A stretch of 64,000 bases of DNA from Vanilla planifolia (lineage: Eukaryota; Streptophyta; Magnoliopsida; Asparagales; Orchidaceae): assembly GCA_023846275.1 (NCBI GenBank), contig JAIUJO010000086.1, forward strand, positions 266,757-330,756, read 5' to 3'. The notes beneath the pieces are model-generated. The model made no database searches, was not told the DNA's origin, and saw only the letters and a list, made by a program, of their open reading frames with translations. Of the stretch, positions 28,077 through 44,159 are shown in pieces; position 1 is the first letter of the stretch, and the number at the start of each line of letters is the position of its first letter. The translations under genes were made by a program, and so were the position numbers.

Positions 28077-31000
28077 TGCACACACAAAAACATATGCCCA
28101 CAAACACATGATGCACACTTACACATGCACATATGCACACACACATATGCACACCCACACATGCACTGATGCACATTCATACATGCACTAACACACTTTC
28201 ACACACATACACCTGCACACATTCACACACAAGCCCATGCAACTCAAAGCACATCACACACATGCATATGTATACACACATAGATGAACACACAACCCAC
28301 ACACATACACATGTTACAACATTGTAAATACTCACACACACACATGCACGCATACATTGACACAAATACCCACACACACCTTATGCACACAAATACACAC
28401 ACATGCAAACACCCACTTTTGTGCATGTGCACAAGAAAACCAACACACACACACATATGCCAGCACACATCCATATGCACAGACATGCATAGACACACAT
28501 CCCTACAAACACACACTCACACACACAAACAAATCCATGCACACACAAACCCACACACAAGCACACACACACACACAAACACATATACATACATCCACCC
28601 ATGTACATGCTTGCAGATACACACACACATGTACAAATATATAAACACATAGGAATCCACATGCATATGCGCAAGCACATAATTGCAAATGCACACTCAA
28701 GCACATATGTATGCATTTACTCGCACATAGCCACACACACACAACAACACCTACACATCGTGCACATAGGAACACGCAAGCATGCACGCATAGCAAACAC
28801 ATTCACACACACACGTGAGTGTATACACACATGCACACACGCACCTAGTAACATGTACACATATGCACAAATGCATACACATGCACACACAATTGCACAC
28901 ATGAATAAATGTACACACACTTACACACACATCCATGCATCTATATATGCACTTACCCAAACACACACGCACACTCACTCAAACATGCATGCATACACAT
29001 GCATACACACACGTGCACCCATATACAAACATGTATATGCATAGACATGCACCCACACTAGCAAGTACACAAAGACATACAAAACACACACAGTGGTGCT
29101 TACACATGTGATGATATGTGCACACACAAATGAACACACATGCATGCACATACATAAGCACACTCACATGCTCAAACAAACACGTACACATACACATACA
29201 CACACACAAGTATGAACACATCCACAAACGCTCATGCATACACACCCATAAACATACAGGTGCACCCACACACAACCACGCACATAAGATAGTCACAAAC
29301 ACACAAACAAATATATGCATGTACACATACAGAAACACACACAAGGGCACTCAACATGCACACAACACACAAATGCATACACATAGACACACATGCTCAC
29401 TCAGACATCCGTACGCACTGAAGCACACACACATGCTGAGATGCACACAGGCACACATGCACACACACTCACACACATGAACATACACAGACAAACATGC
29501 ACTCACACACAGACACATGCAATAAACATGCAGACACACACACACAAACATAACTGCACATGCACAAACATACATACATGTGAATATAAACATGCACACA
29601 TAAACACATACATGTACTCACGCACATGCATACACACACTCGCATTTGCACAAGCACACAAACACACACACCAACACACATACACATACATGTACACACA
29701 CACACATGTATGTACATTAACATACACACACACATCCACACGTATATGCACAAACAGATAAAGACACTCACACATATAAGTGCACACACACACACACATA
29801 AACATGAATGTACATAGACAAACAAAAATGCATAAACACTTACACATAAGTACACACTCATAAACATGCACACATACACACACAAGAACACATATACACA
29901 CACATACACTTATACACAAGCATTCATGCACACACAACACAATATAAGCACACATGTACACACACACACACACTAAACATACACACTACACCCATATGTA
30001 GACACATAGACTTGCTCACACATATACATCCACAATCACACAAGGACACACACAAATTTACACACACAAACACATAACAACACACAGACATGCACACATA
30101 AGCACGCATGCATATGCACACAAAGACGCATGCATCACCCTGAGATATGAACGCATACACATATAAATATGCACACGAATACACACATGCATGCACACAA
30201 ATATACACACATGCACCCAAATGAGTACAAACGCAAATACACTCATCTACATACACATGCATGCATACACATGTGCACGTACATGCCCTCACATGCTGAT
30301 ATACAAACACATAGACTTTCACACACACCTTCTCACACACATATCAATAAGCACACACACATACATGCACACATGCACATGCACTCAAACACACTAACGT
30401 GTACCCATGTGGACACACATACACAAATACACACACACACACACCTGCACATATACACATGTTCCTATGTGTACACACACAAGCACACCTATCTACAAAC
30501 ACACACACACGTGCACACACTCAGGACACATACTCATGTGTGTACACACACATGCACACAAAAACACACAAAAATAGACATGCACACATACACACACACT
30601 TGAACACTGACATACACACACATTTGTTTGCATGCACAGGCACACCACACACACATGCATATAAAAACACACATACATGCACGTGCATAGGAGTACACAC
30701 AAACCCACACAATTGCAAGCACACACACACATTCACACTTGCTTCCACATGCACATTCATGTAGACACACATAAACAGAGGTGCACACATGCATGCGCAT
30801 GACAACATGCACAAACACACATACATAAGCACACATGCATACATGTAGAAACTCACATGCACATGCACAAGCACACATATTCGAAGATACATAAGTACAC
30901 ATTAATACATACTCACATAAGCACATGCCCAAAGACACACCCTCATCCACATGCATGTACATAATTGCATGCACAAATAGACACACACATGTGCATACAC

Positions 31001-31092
31001 ACACCACACACAAACATTCGCGTATATGCACATGCACACACACAGGCACATGCACCAAACACTTGTACACATACACATGCGTCAACACACAA

Positions 31093-31129
31093 ACACATGC
31101 ACTCACATGAACACAAACTCTCACATGCA
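31093..31129 (+). repeat. Dispersed repeat, copy 2 (37 bp exact)
   Basis: This is the second copy of the 37 bp exact match at 28040-28076, in the same orientation. The surrounding sequence is diverged, so the match may be the conserved core of an old, larger duplication or a gene-conversion patch. Confidence 0.75.
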
Positions 31130-33059
31130 CACAAAAATACACATACATACGTGCACACACATAAACATACACACACATGCCCACATAAATACAGACACAA
31201 ATGCACACAGATGTTTGCACACCCACACATGCACATACACACATGTGCACATGCTTTAGAACGAACACATACACACATCCACATGCACACACATGTACAC
31301 ACATCTACACATAAGCACACACACAAGTAAACACATGCACAGACACACCCACACTATCATGCACATACAAATAGACCACATACATAATCACACATATGCA
31401 CATGCAGACATGCACACACAGATGAATAGACAACCTATACACAAACATGTGCAACATGTGCATTTGCATATGCACACACACATGCACTAACTCATGCACA
31501 TGAAAACACACACGCACACATGCATGCACACAAACTCATGCACACAAAAACACACACATGTACATGTGTGCACTTGCACACTAACACACACATAAGTAGG
31601 CACATACACAAATACACACATACATACACATGCCCCTACACATGCATGCATAAACATACACATACACAGGCACTTATATTCAATACAAGCTCAAATAAAT
31701 ACAAACACCATAACACATATACACGTAGGCACCCATACACATGCACGTTGACTCGTACACATATAGAGGTACACACACATGCATAGCAATACACACATTT
31801 ACACACAACCACAAACTTATACATGAATTGGAACATGCACATGCACACGCACACACATGCTTAAGAACACATAGGAAAAAGCACACTTAAGCACAAACAC
31901 ATGCATGCACAAACACATAGGTAGATGCAAACATACACACACAACGACACTAACACACATGAATGCACAAACACACTTAGGCTTACATAACACACATACA
32001 CACAGACACCCCTAATCACATGCACATATTCATGCATCTGCACACACACATGTACAAAAAAACAAACACACACACACACTTACACTCACAAACATGCACA
32101 CACGTACACTTGCAAATGAATTCACATACATAAGTCAACAAACGAACACCCACACACCCACATGCAAACAAGAAGACATATATACAACATATGCATAGAC
32201 ACACACACACACATAACCATATAAGTACACACATATGGACACACAAACCCTTGCCAAAGCATGCACACACACACATAGACGTAAAAATATGCATGCACAC
32301 ACACACACACCATGCATAAACATGCAATTGCACACATGTTCTCACACTTACACACACATGCAAATGCTCAAGCATACACACACACAGAAAGGTTCACACA
32401 CATGTGCTCACACATGTACACATAAATAAACACACACACACACATGCACAAGCATAAGCACATGTACACACATAAATAAGCACACCAACACATACATTAA
32501 CACACTAATACAAAAATATGCACACAGACACATACACACACAATCATGAAGACATACATGCACATGCACATACCTACACACATTGACAGATACATAAGAC
32601 ACACATACAAATAAACACAAGCACACATACATATATAAAAGCACACTCAAACATGAAAATACAAATAAACAAATACACAGGGATGCACAAGCACACTTGC
32701 ATGTACTTGCATACACAAAAGAACACACACGAGTGCACACACACACACATACATGCACAGACATAGACATGCACACACACATGCTAGCATACTAATATAA
32801 ACACACAAGAACACACACATACACACATACATATACACAATCATACACATACACACACATGCAATAACACATTCGCACACACATATACAAACATGTATGC
32901 ACATACAAACACATGCACATTCATGGTCACACAAGCACAAAACATGCACAAACATAGACAATAACACATGCACACACAACACCACACATGCACACACATG
33001 CATGGTGCACATATACACACATGATAAAGATGCACACATATACACACACACACATGCAC

Positions 33060-33077
33060 ATATATATATATATATAT
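33060..33077. repeat. AT dinucleotide run (18 bp)
   Basis: A perfect run of AT dinucleotides is flanked by CA-type sequence. It is one of three AT runs of this length or more that I noted in the CA domains. Confidence 0.95.
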
Positions 33078-36000
33078 GTACTAACACATATACATATGCA
33101 CACGTGTTCCCATGCACACACATACACTCACACAAGAACACAAACATAGACACACACATATACAAAAACACATGCACATTAACACACACACAAACACATA
33201 CATGCACATGCACAAATGCATACATGTGCACATGCACACATGTGTTCACACATATATGCATAGACACAAAAAGACAATAGTACACAAAGATGCACAAACA
33301 CAAACATGCACGTGTACATGCACACATTGACATAAATGCTCACAAACAGGGACACATGCATCGACATATGCATGTAAACAAGCACTCATAGATGGTGCAC
33401 ACAAACACATACTTGCACACACACATGTACACAAACACACATGTGCACACACGTACACATTATAGACACACATTGTGCATAGACACACAGGCATGTATAC
33501 ACACACCCACATGCAAACATGCTCACACACATACACGTATAGTCACACATGCACACACACACACACTTACACTCACAATTACAAAATTGTGCATGCACAC
33601 ACACACACAAAAAGGCACATGCATATGACACACACATGTGTACAAACACAGACACATGCATCCAAACACACAAACACGTACACTCACACATAAAAAACAC
33701 ATGCACACACATGCACACACAAGACTATAGGCACAAACATGCACATAAACACATGCACACACACACACACACAAAGACATATGCACACTCACATTCACAC
33801 ACATGCACACACACAGATATGCTTGCATAGGTGCATGCACAGACTAACATGCACATGCATAGACACACAAACGAACGCCCAAACAAGCATGCACATGCAT
33901 AGCCATAGACAAACAAACACACACAAAGAGAAAAATGCACACAAACATACACAATCTCACAAACACAACAACAAGTTGACAAGCTTGCACACACACATAA
34001 ATGCACAAGCATGAGCACAAATGCATGCATACAAAGAAACATGCATGAACACACACACTCACACACTGTGCACCCACACACTAAGATGCATGCACACACA
34101 AACATACACACATGAACACTCTCGAATGTGAATGCACACACAAACACAAAAGCATAAATATTCATACACACACACGCACATATATAAAAACATGCACATA
34201 AGTGTACACTTACAAGAACACCCACGTTCACAGATTTGCATGCACCTTGCAAAAATCACATCCACGCACACACGCACACACACACAAATGCACATAGAAG
34301 TACACATACATCTATAGAAACTCACACACATAAATGAACACACAATATCACACACACATGCACACATACCCATAAACACACATATCCCCATGCATGCATG
34401 CACACAGGCACACAAACACACACAACCACATATGCACAAACACATATGCACACACTCATATGCACATGCACACACATAAACTTAAATGCATGCATAGACA
34501 CACACACACATGAACAAGTATACACGAATGTACCCACACACTCACATAAGCACACCACACAAAAAGATACACACATGCACACACTCAGATGTATGCAAAT
34601 TCACAAACATTGAAATACAATCACACACACACACATGCATGCACACTCACATGCACCCATGTGACACAAACACACATATGCACACACCAACACAAAAATA
34701 AATACATGAACACACACAAACTCATCTACACACAATTACGCACAAACAAACACATGCATGCACACAGACTCATGCATACAGACATGCACAAACACACACA
34801 CGCACATGCACATGAACATATAGGTTCACAAGCTTGCAAGCATATGCATGGACATAAACACACGTACTTGTACACATGCATGCAAACACACATATACACA
34901 CACACTGACATGTGTGCATAATCAGACACATGCACAAGCATGCACACACACACACACAAATACATGAACACACACACACACTTATGCTCATATGCACACT
35001 CACAAGAAAGTAGTCATGCAAACACACACACATACCTACACACACCCAAATACATATGCACATGTGGAAAGTCACACACATATATAAGCTCCTGCACTTA
35101 CGAACACATACACACACATATGCACATAGTCATAAACTCACACATGCACACAAACACAAACTGACATGCATGCACAAAAATACACACATATGCACACATG
35201 CACATGCAGATGCATGTAGATGTGTGCATATACATGTCACACACAACAACAAAGCAACACATAGAAACACACACATGCACAGACACACACACAAACACAC
35301 AAAAAAGAACAAACATAGGAACACATTGACCTATGCAAAATTTTGCATGCAAACACACACATGCACACACAGACATGCACAAACGTGAACACACACAAGC
35401 ACATGAGCATTTGCACAAACATGTGCACAAAAATGCATTCACCAGCACACAAGCACAGACAAACACATACACATGTAGTCGCACACAGACATTGATACAT
35501 ACATGCACACAATCACTCACACACACACGCACCCACTCACACACAAACACACAAAATCACACCAACACTTATTGACACACTCACCCTCAAACATATGCAC
35601 GCACCCACATAATAAGAGCACACACAAACACCAACACACTTACACAACTACAAACACATGCAAACACACACATGCACATGCACATGCACACACATGCACC
35701 TATATACACATACATGCATGCACACGTTCAACATCATACATGCACACACAGACACATTCACACTCGCAGTCACATACAAATGAACAAACACAAGCATGCA
35801 TAGGCACAAGCACCTATGTACTCATGTGTGCATGTCGATACACATAGTGTACAAACAAGTGTTTGAACACACATGTATGCACACGTGCACACCCACACTC
35901 ATGCATATAAGCAAACACACTCATATACCTACACTTAAGCACTCAAGCAAACATGACACACACACATGTAAACATGTGTAAACACATAGAGACAAACATA

Positions 36001-38365
36001 AACATACACATTCACAAACACATGTGTGGTCCCACACAAACATACAAACTAATATGACACACACATGCGTGCACTCAAGCACTAGCAAACATGCACACTC
36101 ATATGCAGACACATGTGAATGCTTACACACAGACATGATATGCACACACACACACACACGAGTACATAGAAAAAAGCACACATACACACGCATGAACATG
36201 TACAATCACACACAAACAAACTTGCATGAACAAATGTATACAATCAAAAAGCTTCACACACACATGCATATATTCATGTATGCACTTGAACGTAGACTTA
36301 CATACACATAGGCACACACACACATACACAATGACACACGCGCACATGCACACACACATGTATGAATAGACATGCACACTTAAGTATGATCAAGCACAAA
36401 AGTAAATGAAAACACACACACGTTGGCACACATATATGTAAGAGCATGCTCACATACCTAGATACATAAATGTACACACACAAACATGCACAATGACAAA
36501 TATGCACATAAAGGCACACTCACACCCACAAAATTTAATGCAAACACACACACAAACACACGCATGCACACACATGCACATGTGCACACAAACACACATG
36601 TGCACACATAAATGCACTCATACATGCACACACCCACATAGCTACACACGCACACACATGCACTAAAACATGCATGAATACCCATGCACATGTACATACA
36701 AATGCATAGACATTGATACACGTATGCACACTTGCACCCACACATACACACATTCACATAAGAACTTGCACACACATGCAAACAAATACACACACATGGA
36801 CACACATACACACACACACATATGCATGCACATGCCCATAAAGAAGCACTAACACAAGTGGACACACAAGCATACATATACAAATATACAAAAATGTACA
36901 TGCACACATAGATGCACATACCCAAGCACATATGTGCACACACACACAAGCACACACGCATATGAGCACATGCACACACATGCATGCACACAAATGTACA
37001 CACACACAAACATGCACACACACACATGCAAACACATGCACATATCTGCACACACACACAAGAAAACACATGTACACACACATGGATGCACAACCACACA
37101 CACACATACATAAATTCATGCACACACACATGGATATATACATACATAAGCACACACACACACACACATAAGCATACATACAAACACCCATGCATTCACA
37201 TGCACACAAGCATACACAGACAAACCCAAAAGCACACATGCCTATGCACACATGCACGCACACATAACTGCACACATGTGCACACACATGTACAGATACA
37301 CTCATGCACAAATAAAGACACAAAACACACACACGTGCACATACAAAACTCCCCAAAAACATGAAAACACGTGCACAAACATATGCAAATGCATGCATAC
37401 ATGCATGCACATAGACACATACTCACATAACTAGATATGCACACACATGCTAACACACATGCACACAAGCATGAAAACACACACATAAACACACAAGCAC
37501 ACACACACACACACATGTGCAGAAACACACACTCACAGACAGACATCTGTAGATGTATGCCCAAACACATGTAGACATGCACATAGGCATACATAAATGC
37601 ACACACATGCACTTTTATGCACACATACATGCACAAACATGCATGCACACAAGCACACACATGGATAAACATTTGCACACACATGTTTACATGTACTTAC
37701 GTAAACACAAAAAAACAGACATGCACATGCACCCATGGATACACATAAACGTACATAAACATGTGCATAAGCATGCATGCACACACACACACACATAAGC
37801 ATAAACAACCCCAGAAATGCAAACATACACACACGCATGCACTCACACACACACACATACATACACACACACACACACACACCCACACACACACCCATGC
37901 AACATAAATGCACACACCGACAAACCAAGACATACAAGCACGTACACACATTCATGAACAAGAACATGCAAACACACATGATATGCATGTAGACACCCAC
38001 ACAAGTATGGACATGTATGCTCATAACCACACTTACAAATGCACACATACATGCAAACACATGCATGCACACTAACACACACTTTCCCACACAATAACGC
38101 ACACTCTGGAACCTGCATAGACATGTAAATGCACATACATGTACACACAAACAAGAGCACATGAATAGACATACAAACAAAAAAACCCATACACACACAT
38201 ATACACACGCACACACACACACACGCATGCATAAATGCTAACACACTCCCAAATCCATGATCACACAAATGCAAGCACTAACACACACATGTGCACACAT
38301 GAAGACACAAAGAAAGGCACACACATACACATATGTAGGCAAGTGCACACACACTCATACACATG

Positions 38366-38388
38366 CACACACACACACACACACACAC
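38366..38388 (+). repeat. CA dinucleotide run (23 bp)
   Basis: This is an uninterrupted CA run, among the longest pure CA tracts in the window. Despite the overall composition, pure CA tracts longer than about 20 bases are rare here, because the background is interrupted by CATG and CATA words. Confidence 0.95.
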
Positions 38389-40793
38389 CTACACATACAT
38401 TCTCACACACACAATATGCACACAAAAAAACATGCACACACATAAACACAACAATGCCAAAACACATGCACACACTCACACTCACACATACACATGCATG
38501 TAGACACATACATGCATATAGACATTCATGCACATAGCTACACACATATGCATACACACACATGTACACATAAATACATGCACCAACAAACACATACACC
38601 CATAGGTGAACACATGTACATGTACATGCACACACACACAAACACACACATACATGTATAAACACACAAATACACACAAGCATGTGTGCACACATGCATG
38701 CTAATGTACACATGTATACACAAACACATCCCCTCAATAACTTGGCCACATGCATGCACAACACACAAAACATGCATATGCTTGGGCACACCCAATTTTT
38801 TGTACACACATAGACACACACAGTCACATATACACACTCACACACACACACACATAAACATGCATTCACACACATAAGTAGGCACACACACACCCACACA
38901 CACCTATGCTTGCACAAACACATGCACATGAATGCATGCATACACATATGCACATGCACACATACATGCTCAAAAACTATACAAACACGAACACACATAA
39001 GTACATGCATGTGAATAGACATACATAAATTAATACTCACACTAACACACATATGCATAGACATACAAACTAAAATGCACACATGTACACCCATACACAT
39101 ATACATGCACATGCACACAAAAAACACACACATAGACACTTATGCACACTAATGTATACATACATATACACACACACACATAAGTGCACACACACCCATG
39201 CATCCACAAGACCCACACATAAACACACACCTCATCATAAACAAAAATGCACACTAATGCTTGCACACTTGCACAACACAAGCACACGCACCCACCTATG
39301 CATGCACTCACCCAAGAACACACACACACATAGGTAAACACAAATACAAAAATAAAAATGCACATGTACACACATATGCACCAACGAGCATATGCACACA
39401 GACACACACACAAGCACAAGCACACAAAAGCATACACATATGCATGCAAACCAGACGTACACATAGGGTCTAAAAAATAAGCACACACACATGCATAAAG
39501 GCACAAACCACATGCACGCACACACACACACACGAATGCACAAACAAAAACACATGCACACACACATGTAGAGCGACATACAAACATGTATTCGTAGTCA
39601 TAAACACACACACACACATGCATACTAACATACACACATGCAAGCATGCATGCATGCACATAAACAAACACACCCACACATTTAGAAGCATGCAAACATA
39701 TGCATACACACATAAACATGTTTGCACACACACTTATGCACATACACATATGCACATATGAAAACACACATATGTACATAGATGCGAACAAGCACACATA
39801 CATGAAAATACATTCACACACACATGCACCCACAAATGTACACACATCCACACACAATCACACATGCATGCTCAAACATACACACACACACAAATACACA
39901 ACCACCATGCAGAAGCACACACACAGACACAGACACAGACACAAGCAAACATCCACATGCACACCCACCCACACACAAATGTACATATATATGCATACAC
40001 ATACACATAGGAACATACAATGCCAATGCAAAAAAACATATACTTGCATGCACCTATGTGTAAGGCACACATGCACAAACACACATGTACACATACACAC
40101 AAGCATGTGTAAACACACATACCTACAAACGTGTCCAAAACAATACACACAAACACATAGTTGTACACACACAAACATGCACCTGCATACACACATGTAC
40201 ACATACATGCACATGTAGATATACACATATACATACACTCACACATAGACCAACCACCCACACATGTCCACCCATGCACACACAAACATATGCACACACA
40301 CACACACACAATCATATGCAAAAATGCACATACACACATGCACATATGTATGTGATTGCATAAACACATGCATTCATGATGGCACAAACAAGCACACATA
40401 CAGATGTACACACACTTGTAAACACATGATCTCACAATGCACACACACCAACATGCATGCACATACATACACAAGCACACACATTTACACACACATACAA
40501 CCTCATGCACCCATACATACAAACACACATATGCATACACGTAGGCACACATGTACATGCCAGCTAACACACACGCAAGTAGTGTACACATACACACAAT
40601 CTCACGACCATACATGCACATACACACAAATGCATCTATGGATGCAAGCACACATGCATGTAGACACACACATGCACATTTACACATTTATACAGATGCA
40701 CACACACAAATGAAAAAATAAACATGCACACACACACATGCTCACATTCACACACGTGTTTATGCACACCCACATACATGCACATGTACATAA

Positions 40794-40800
40794 ACACATG

Positions 40801-40886
<86 letters not shown>
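40794..40886. repeat. Perfect AT microsatellite (83 bp) in 93 bp alternation
   Basis: The stretch 40804-40886 is pure AT dinucleotide, about 41 units without a substitution. Including ACACATGCAC upstream, purine-pyrimidine alternation is unbroken from 40794 to 40886, the longest in the window that I found. Long AT dinucleotide tracts extrude as cruciforms and are known breakage and replication-stalling sites. Perfect uniformity in such a degenerate field implies recent expansion. The assembled length may not be the true allele length. Confidence 0.97.
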
Positions 40887-40889
<3 letters not shown>

Positions 40890-42959
40890 GTAAGCACATG
40901 CACAAACACATGTGCACATAAACATGTGCATGCACACACATGATCATGAACACACAAAAATATGCACATATTTAAGCACATACATGCACATGCACACACA
41001 CACACATACATTTGCATAGGCACACACACAAGCATATGCATGCACACACACATTGCACACAAGTATGAATGCATATGGACTTGCACACACATGCACATAC
41101 TTAATCATAAACATGCACACATGAGCACACAAATGCTCAAAGATATGCACAGACACATGCAAACAGAGACACATAACATGCACTTATGCATATGCATCCA
41201 ACAAACCCACATGTGTGTGCATATGCACAAACACACATACACACAAGCATGAATGCACACATACACACATAAGAACAAACACAACCATGCACATGAACAC
41301 ACACACACACACACACTGACTAACTCACTCAAGAACATTTGTGCAAGTGCACAAACACACACACATGCATGCATGTACATACACTCACACATCCAAATAC
41401 AAACACCTCCATACACACAAGTACACACATACATATGCACACAAACACTCACATACACATGCACTCACGACACACACACACATGTACATGCATGCACTCA
41501 CAGAGCCACACACATGCATAAACATGCATTGATATAAACATACACACACACACACTAAAATAGGCACACATGCATGCATAAACACACACAAGCTCACTTA
41601 CACACATACAAACACATACAAGCATACACACACATGCATATGTTCATACATGTAAGCATATACACACATTGTCACACACGCACACACCTACACACGTGTA
41701 TACTGTAAGCATAACACACACACATACTCGTGTGCATGCACTCACACACATAGAAGCACACTCACATGCACACATATGCATATGCTCACATGTGCACATA
41801 TGCACACGCATATATACGCATAGGAAAACACATGCTCATACACACACACACATATGCAAACATGCACAGGAACAAAAACATACATATAGAAATGAATGCA
41901 CCTACACACGCACATCGGCACATGCACTCATACATATAAGCACTTACTCCAACATAGCCATGTTCGCACACAAACACACTAAACACAAGGATAATCATAC
42001 AAACTCACTTGTGCATGTATGCACACACACTTGCATGTACTTGTGCACATATGTACACACCTACAAACAAAAACATGCACAAAAATATGCACAACTATAC
42101 ACAAGCAAACACATACATGTGCACATGGAATCTCACACACACACACTTTTGCTCACACAGGTACTTTCAAACATGCATAGACACACATGTAGACACAAGA
42201 CCATACACACACAAACACACACATAGATAAACACATACATACATGTGCTCATGAATACACATGCATCCATGCACACTAGCACATGCTCATGCACATATGT
42301 ATACACAACCTTCCATGCAAGCATACCCCCACACACATGCACTCACAAATAGGCATATAAACACACATGCATACACATAGACATACACATGCAAGTGGAC
42401 ATGCACACATGTACGCAAACACACACATACACAAATGTAGACCAACTCACCTACACACTCACAAAGACATGCACATGCATATGAACTTATAGAAATATGC
42501 ACATGCACTACACAAGTATACACATGCACAAGCACACACATGCAAACATAAAACCACACAAACATGAGCACATTCATGCACAAGCACACACAAACACATG
42601 CATGCACACATGCACAAACAAGCATACTCGTGCACACATACACACTTGCATAAGACAAGCACACATGAATGCATGTACATGCAGACATGTACAAATGCAC
42701 ACATACATGTACATACACATGCACTCATGCATACATGCACACAAGAACACACATGCATAAGCTCAAACAAATACATGTGCACAAACCCACTCATGCATGC
42801 ACACAAACACAAACATGTAGGCAACCACACATATGCCTGCACAAATACATACAAAATTACTCATACACATACACACACAATAATACCATACACACACTCA
42901 AACACATGTACACAAACAAATGCATGACCATGCACCCACATGCACACACCCACTTGCAT

Positions 42960-42969
42960 ACATGCATGT
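42960..42969. repeat. Palindrome at second strand switch
   Basis: ACATGCATGT is a perfect 10 bp palindrome centred on the point where CA-type sequence turns to TG-type. Beyond it the flanks, CACTTGC on the left and GCATTTGTG on the right, are only partly complementary. As at 16.5 kb, no unrelated DNA lies between the two polarities. Confidence 0.65.
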
Positions 42970-43204
42970 GCATTTGTGTGTATGCATGCATTTGTGTGCA
43001 TGGACACACATGTATGTTTGTGTGTGTGCATTTGCATGTGTGTTTGTGTGTCTGTGTGTATGTATGTGTGTGTGTGTGTGCATTTGCTATGTGTGTGCAA
43101 GTGTTTTCATGTGTTTGTGCATATGTGTGTGTGAATCTTTGTGTGTATGCATGTGTGTGTGCATGTGCATATGCATGTGTGTGTGAAAGCATATATGTTG
43201 GTAA
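42966..43204 (-). repeat. Short inverted TG-rich segment (~240 bp)
   Basis: About 240 bases read TG-type on plus within an otherwise CA-type domain. The right edge is at GAAAGCATATATGTTGGTAAG, after which CA-type returns. I saw no matching reverse-complement copy in the adjacent few hundred bases, so it looks like a small inversion or insertion and not one arm of a hairpin duplication. Confidence 0.9.
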
Positions 43205-43363
43205 GCACACATATTCACAAACACTTGCACACACACTTTATATACATGCACATGTACATCCAAGTAGATAGGCAAGCCACGTAGATTTAAACATGCACAT
43301 GCATAGACACACACATTGGCACACAAATGCACATGCATGCATAGGTAGTCACACACACACACA

Positions 43364-43763
43364 CATGTAGAGGAATGCAAGCACATATGCACACAAACAT
43401 ATGTACACTTGCACACACATATGCACAAATGATGCACACACACATATATAAGCACAAGAATGCACATGTGTGAACATATGCATGCATGCCTATAGACGTA
43501 CAAACACAAGCACATGCATAGACAAACACATAGGTACACACACATGCATGCATAAACATAACACATGTAGAGGAATGCAAGCACATAGATACACAAACAT
43601 ATTTACACTTGCACACACATATGCACAAATAATGCACACACACATACATAAGCACAAGAATGCACATGTGTGAACATATGCATGCATACCTACAGACGTA
43701 TAAACACAAGCACATGCATACACAAACACATAGGTACACACACACACATGCATGCATGCATGC
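43364..43763 (+). repeat. 200 bp tandem duplication, 2 copies
   Basis: Unit 1 (43364-43563) and unit 2 (43564-43763) both start CATGTAGAGGAATGCAAGCA. They share TGCACATGTGTGAACATATG and AAACACATAGGTACACAC at a constant 200-base offset. By eye about ten substitutions separate the copies, making this the youngest large duplication in the window. It starts about 160 bases after the small inverted TG segment. Confidence 0.95.
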
Positions 43764-43766
43764 ATG
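43747..43766. repeat. CATG tetranucleotide run (5 units)
   Basis: Five uninterrupted CATG units lie at the end of the second 200 bp unit, where the first unit has only a shorter CATGCATGCATAA form. The run is self-complementary. It shows slippage after the duplication. Confidence 0.9.
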
Positions 43767-44083
43767 AACATACAAAGACACATACAAGCACAAATACACA
43801 CATTTATACAAGTACATGCAAACACACACACGCACATAAACACATGCACACACAAAAAGACTCATCTACACACACACACAGACACACACATATAAATGGA
43901 TAGACATATACAAGCACACACATAAGCACAGGCACACACAAACAAACATGATAATGCACATACAAACATGCACACATAAGCACACAAAAGCCCACACACA
44001 TTTACAAATGCATACAAACACAAATACACATGCACACACATATGCACATACAATTGCACAAACATGGTACACACACACACACA

Positions 44084-44159
44084 CCTACATAAACACATAA
44101 ATAAACACACACACACACACACTTACATAAACACATAAATAGACACACGCACACACACA
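44084..44159 (+). repeat. 38 bp tandem duplication, 2 copies
   Basis: Two units carry TACATAAACACATAAATA followed by (A/G)ACACAC at a 38-base offset, separated by a CA run of matching length. They differ by two or three bases. Confidence 0.88.

Larger units (their letters stand above)
21477..42959 (+). repeat. CA-rich satellite-like domain, middle
   Basis: This is the same vocabulary and strand polarity as the left domain, for about 21.5 kb. The least repetitive patches I saw are near 22540-22600, 24000-24045, 24490-24520 and 25640-25690; each is tens of bases long and contains no recognisable exon, RNA or element. The domain includes the N gap, the perfect AT run at 40.8 kb and a 37 bp dispersed match. 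Long antisense open frames (for example 38261-39139 and 39042-39857 on minus) consist of Cys, Val and Met repeats with no domain and are rejected as genes. Confidence 0.93.

Noticed and set aside
36458-37195. 245-codon minus-strand frame with hydrophobic Val/Cys/Met runs that could be taken for membrane segments
   Set aside because: Hydrophobicity comes from GTG and TGT codons of the repeat. The frame has no conserved motif and neighbouring frames look the same.
38261-39139. 292-codon minus-strand frame resembling a metallothionein- or keratin-associated-like Cys pattern
   Set aside because: Alternating Cys-Val from TGTGTG is not the CxC/CC arrangement of those families, and the same pattern appears everywhere in the window.
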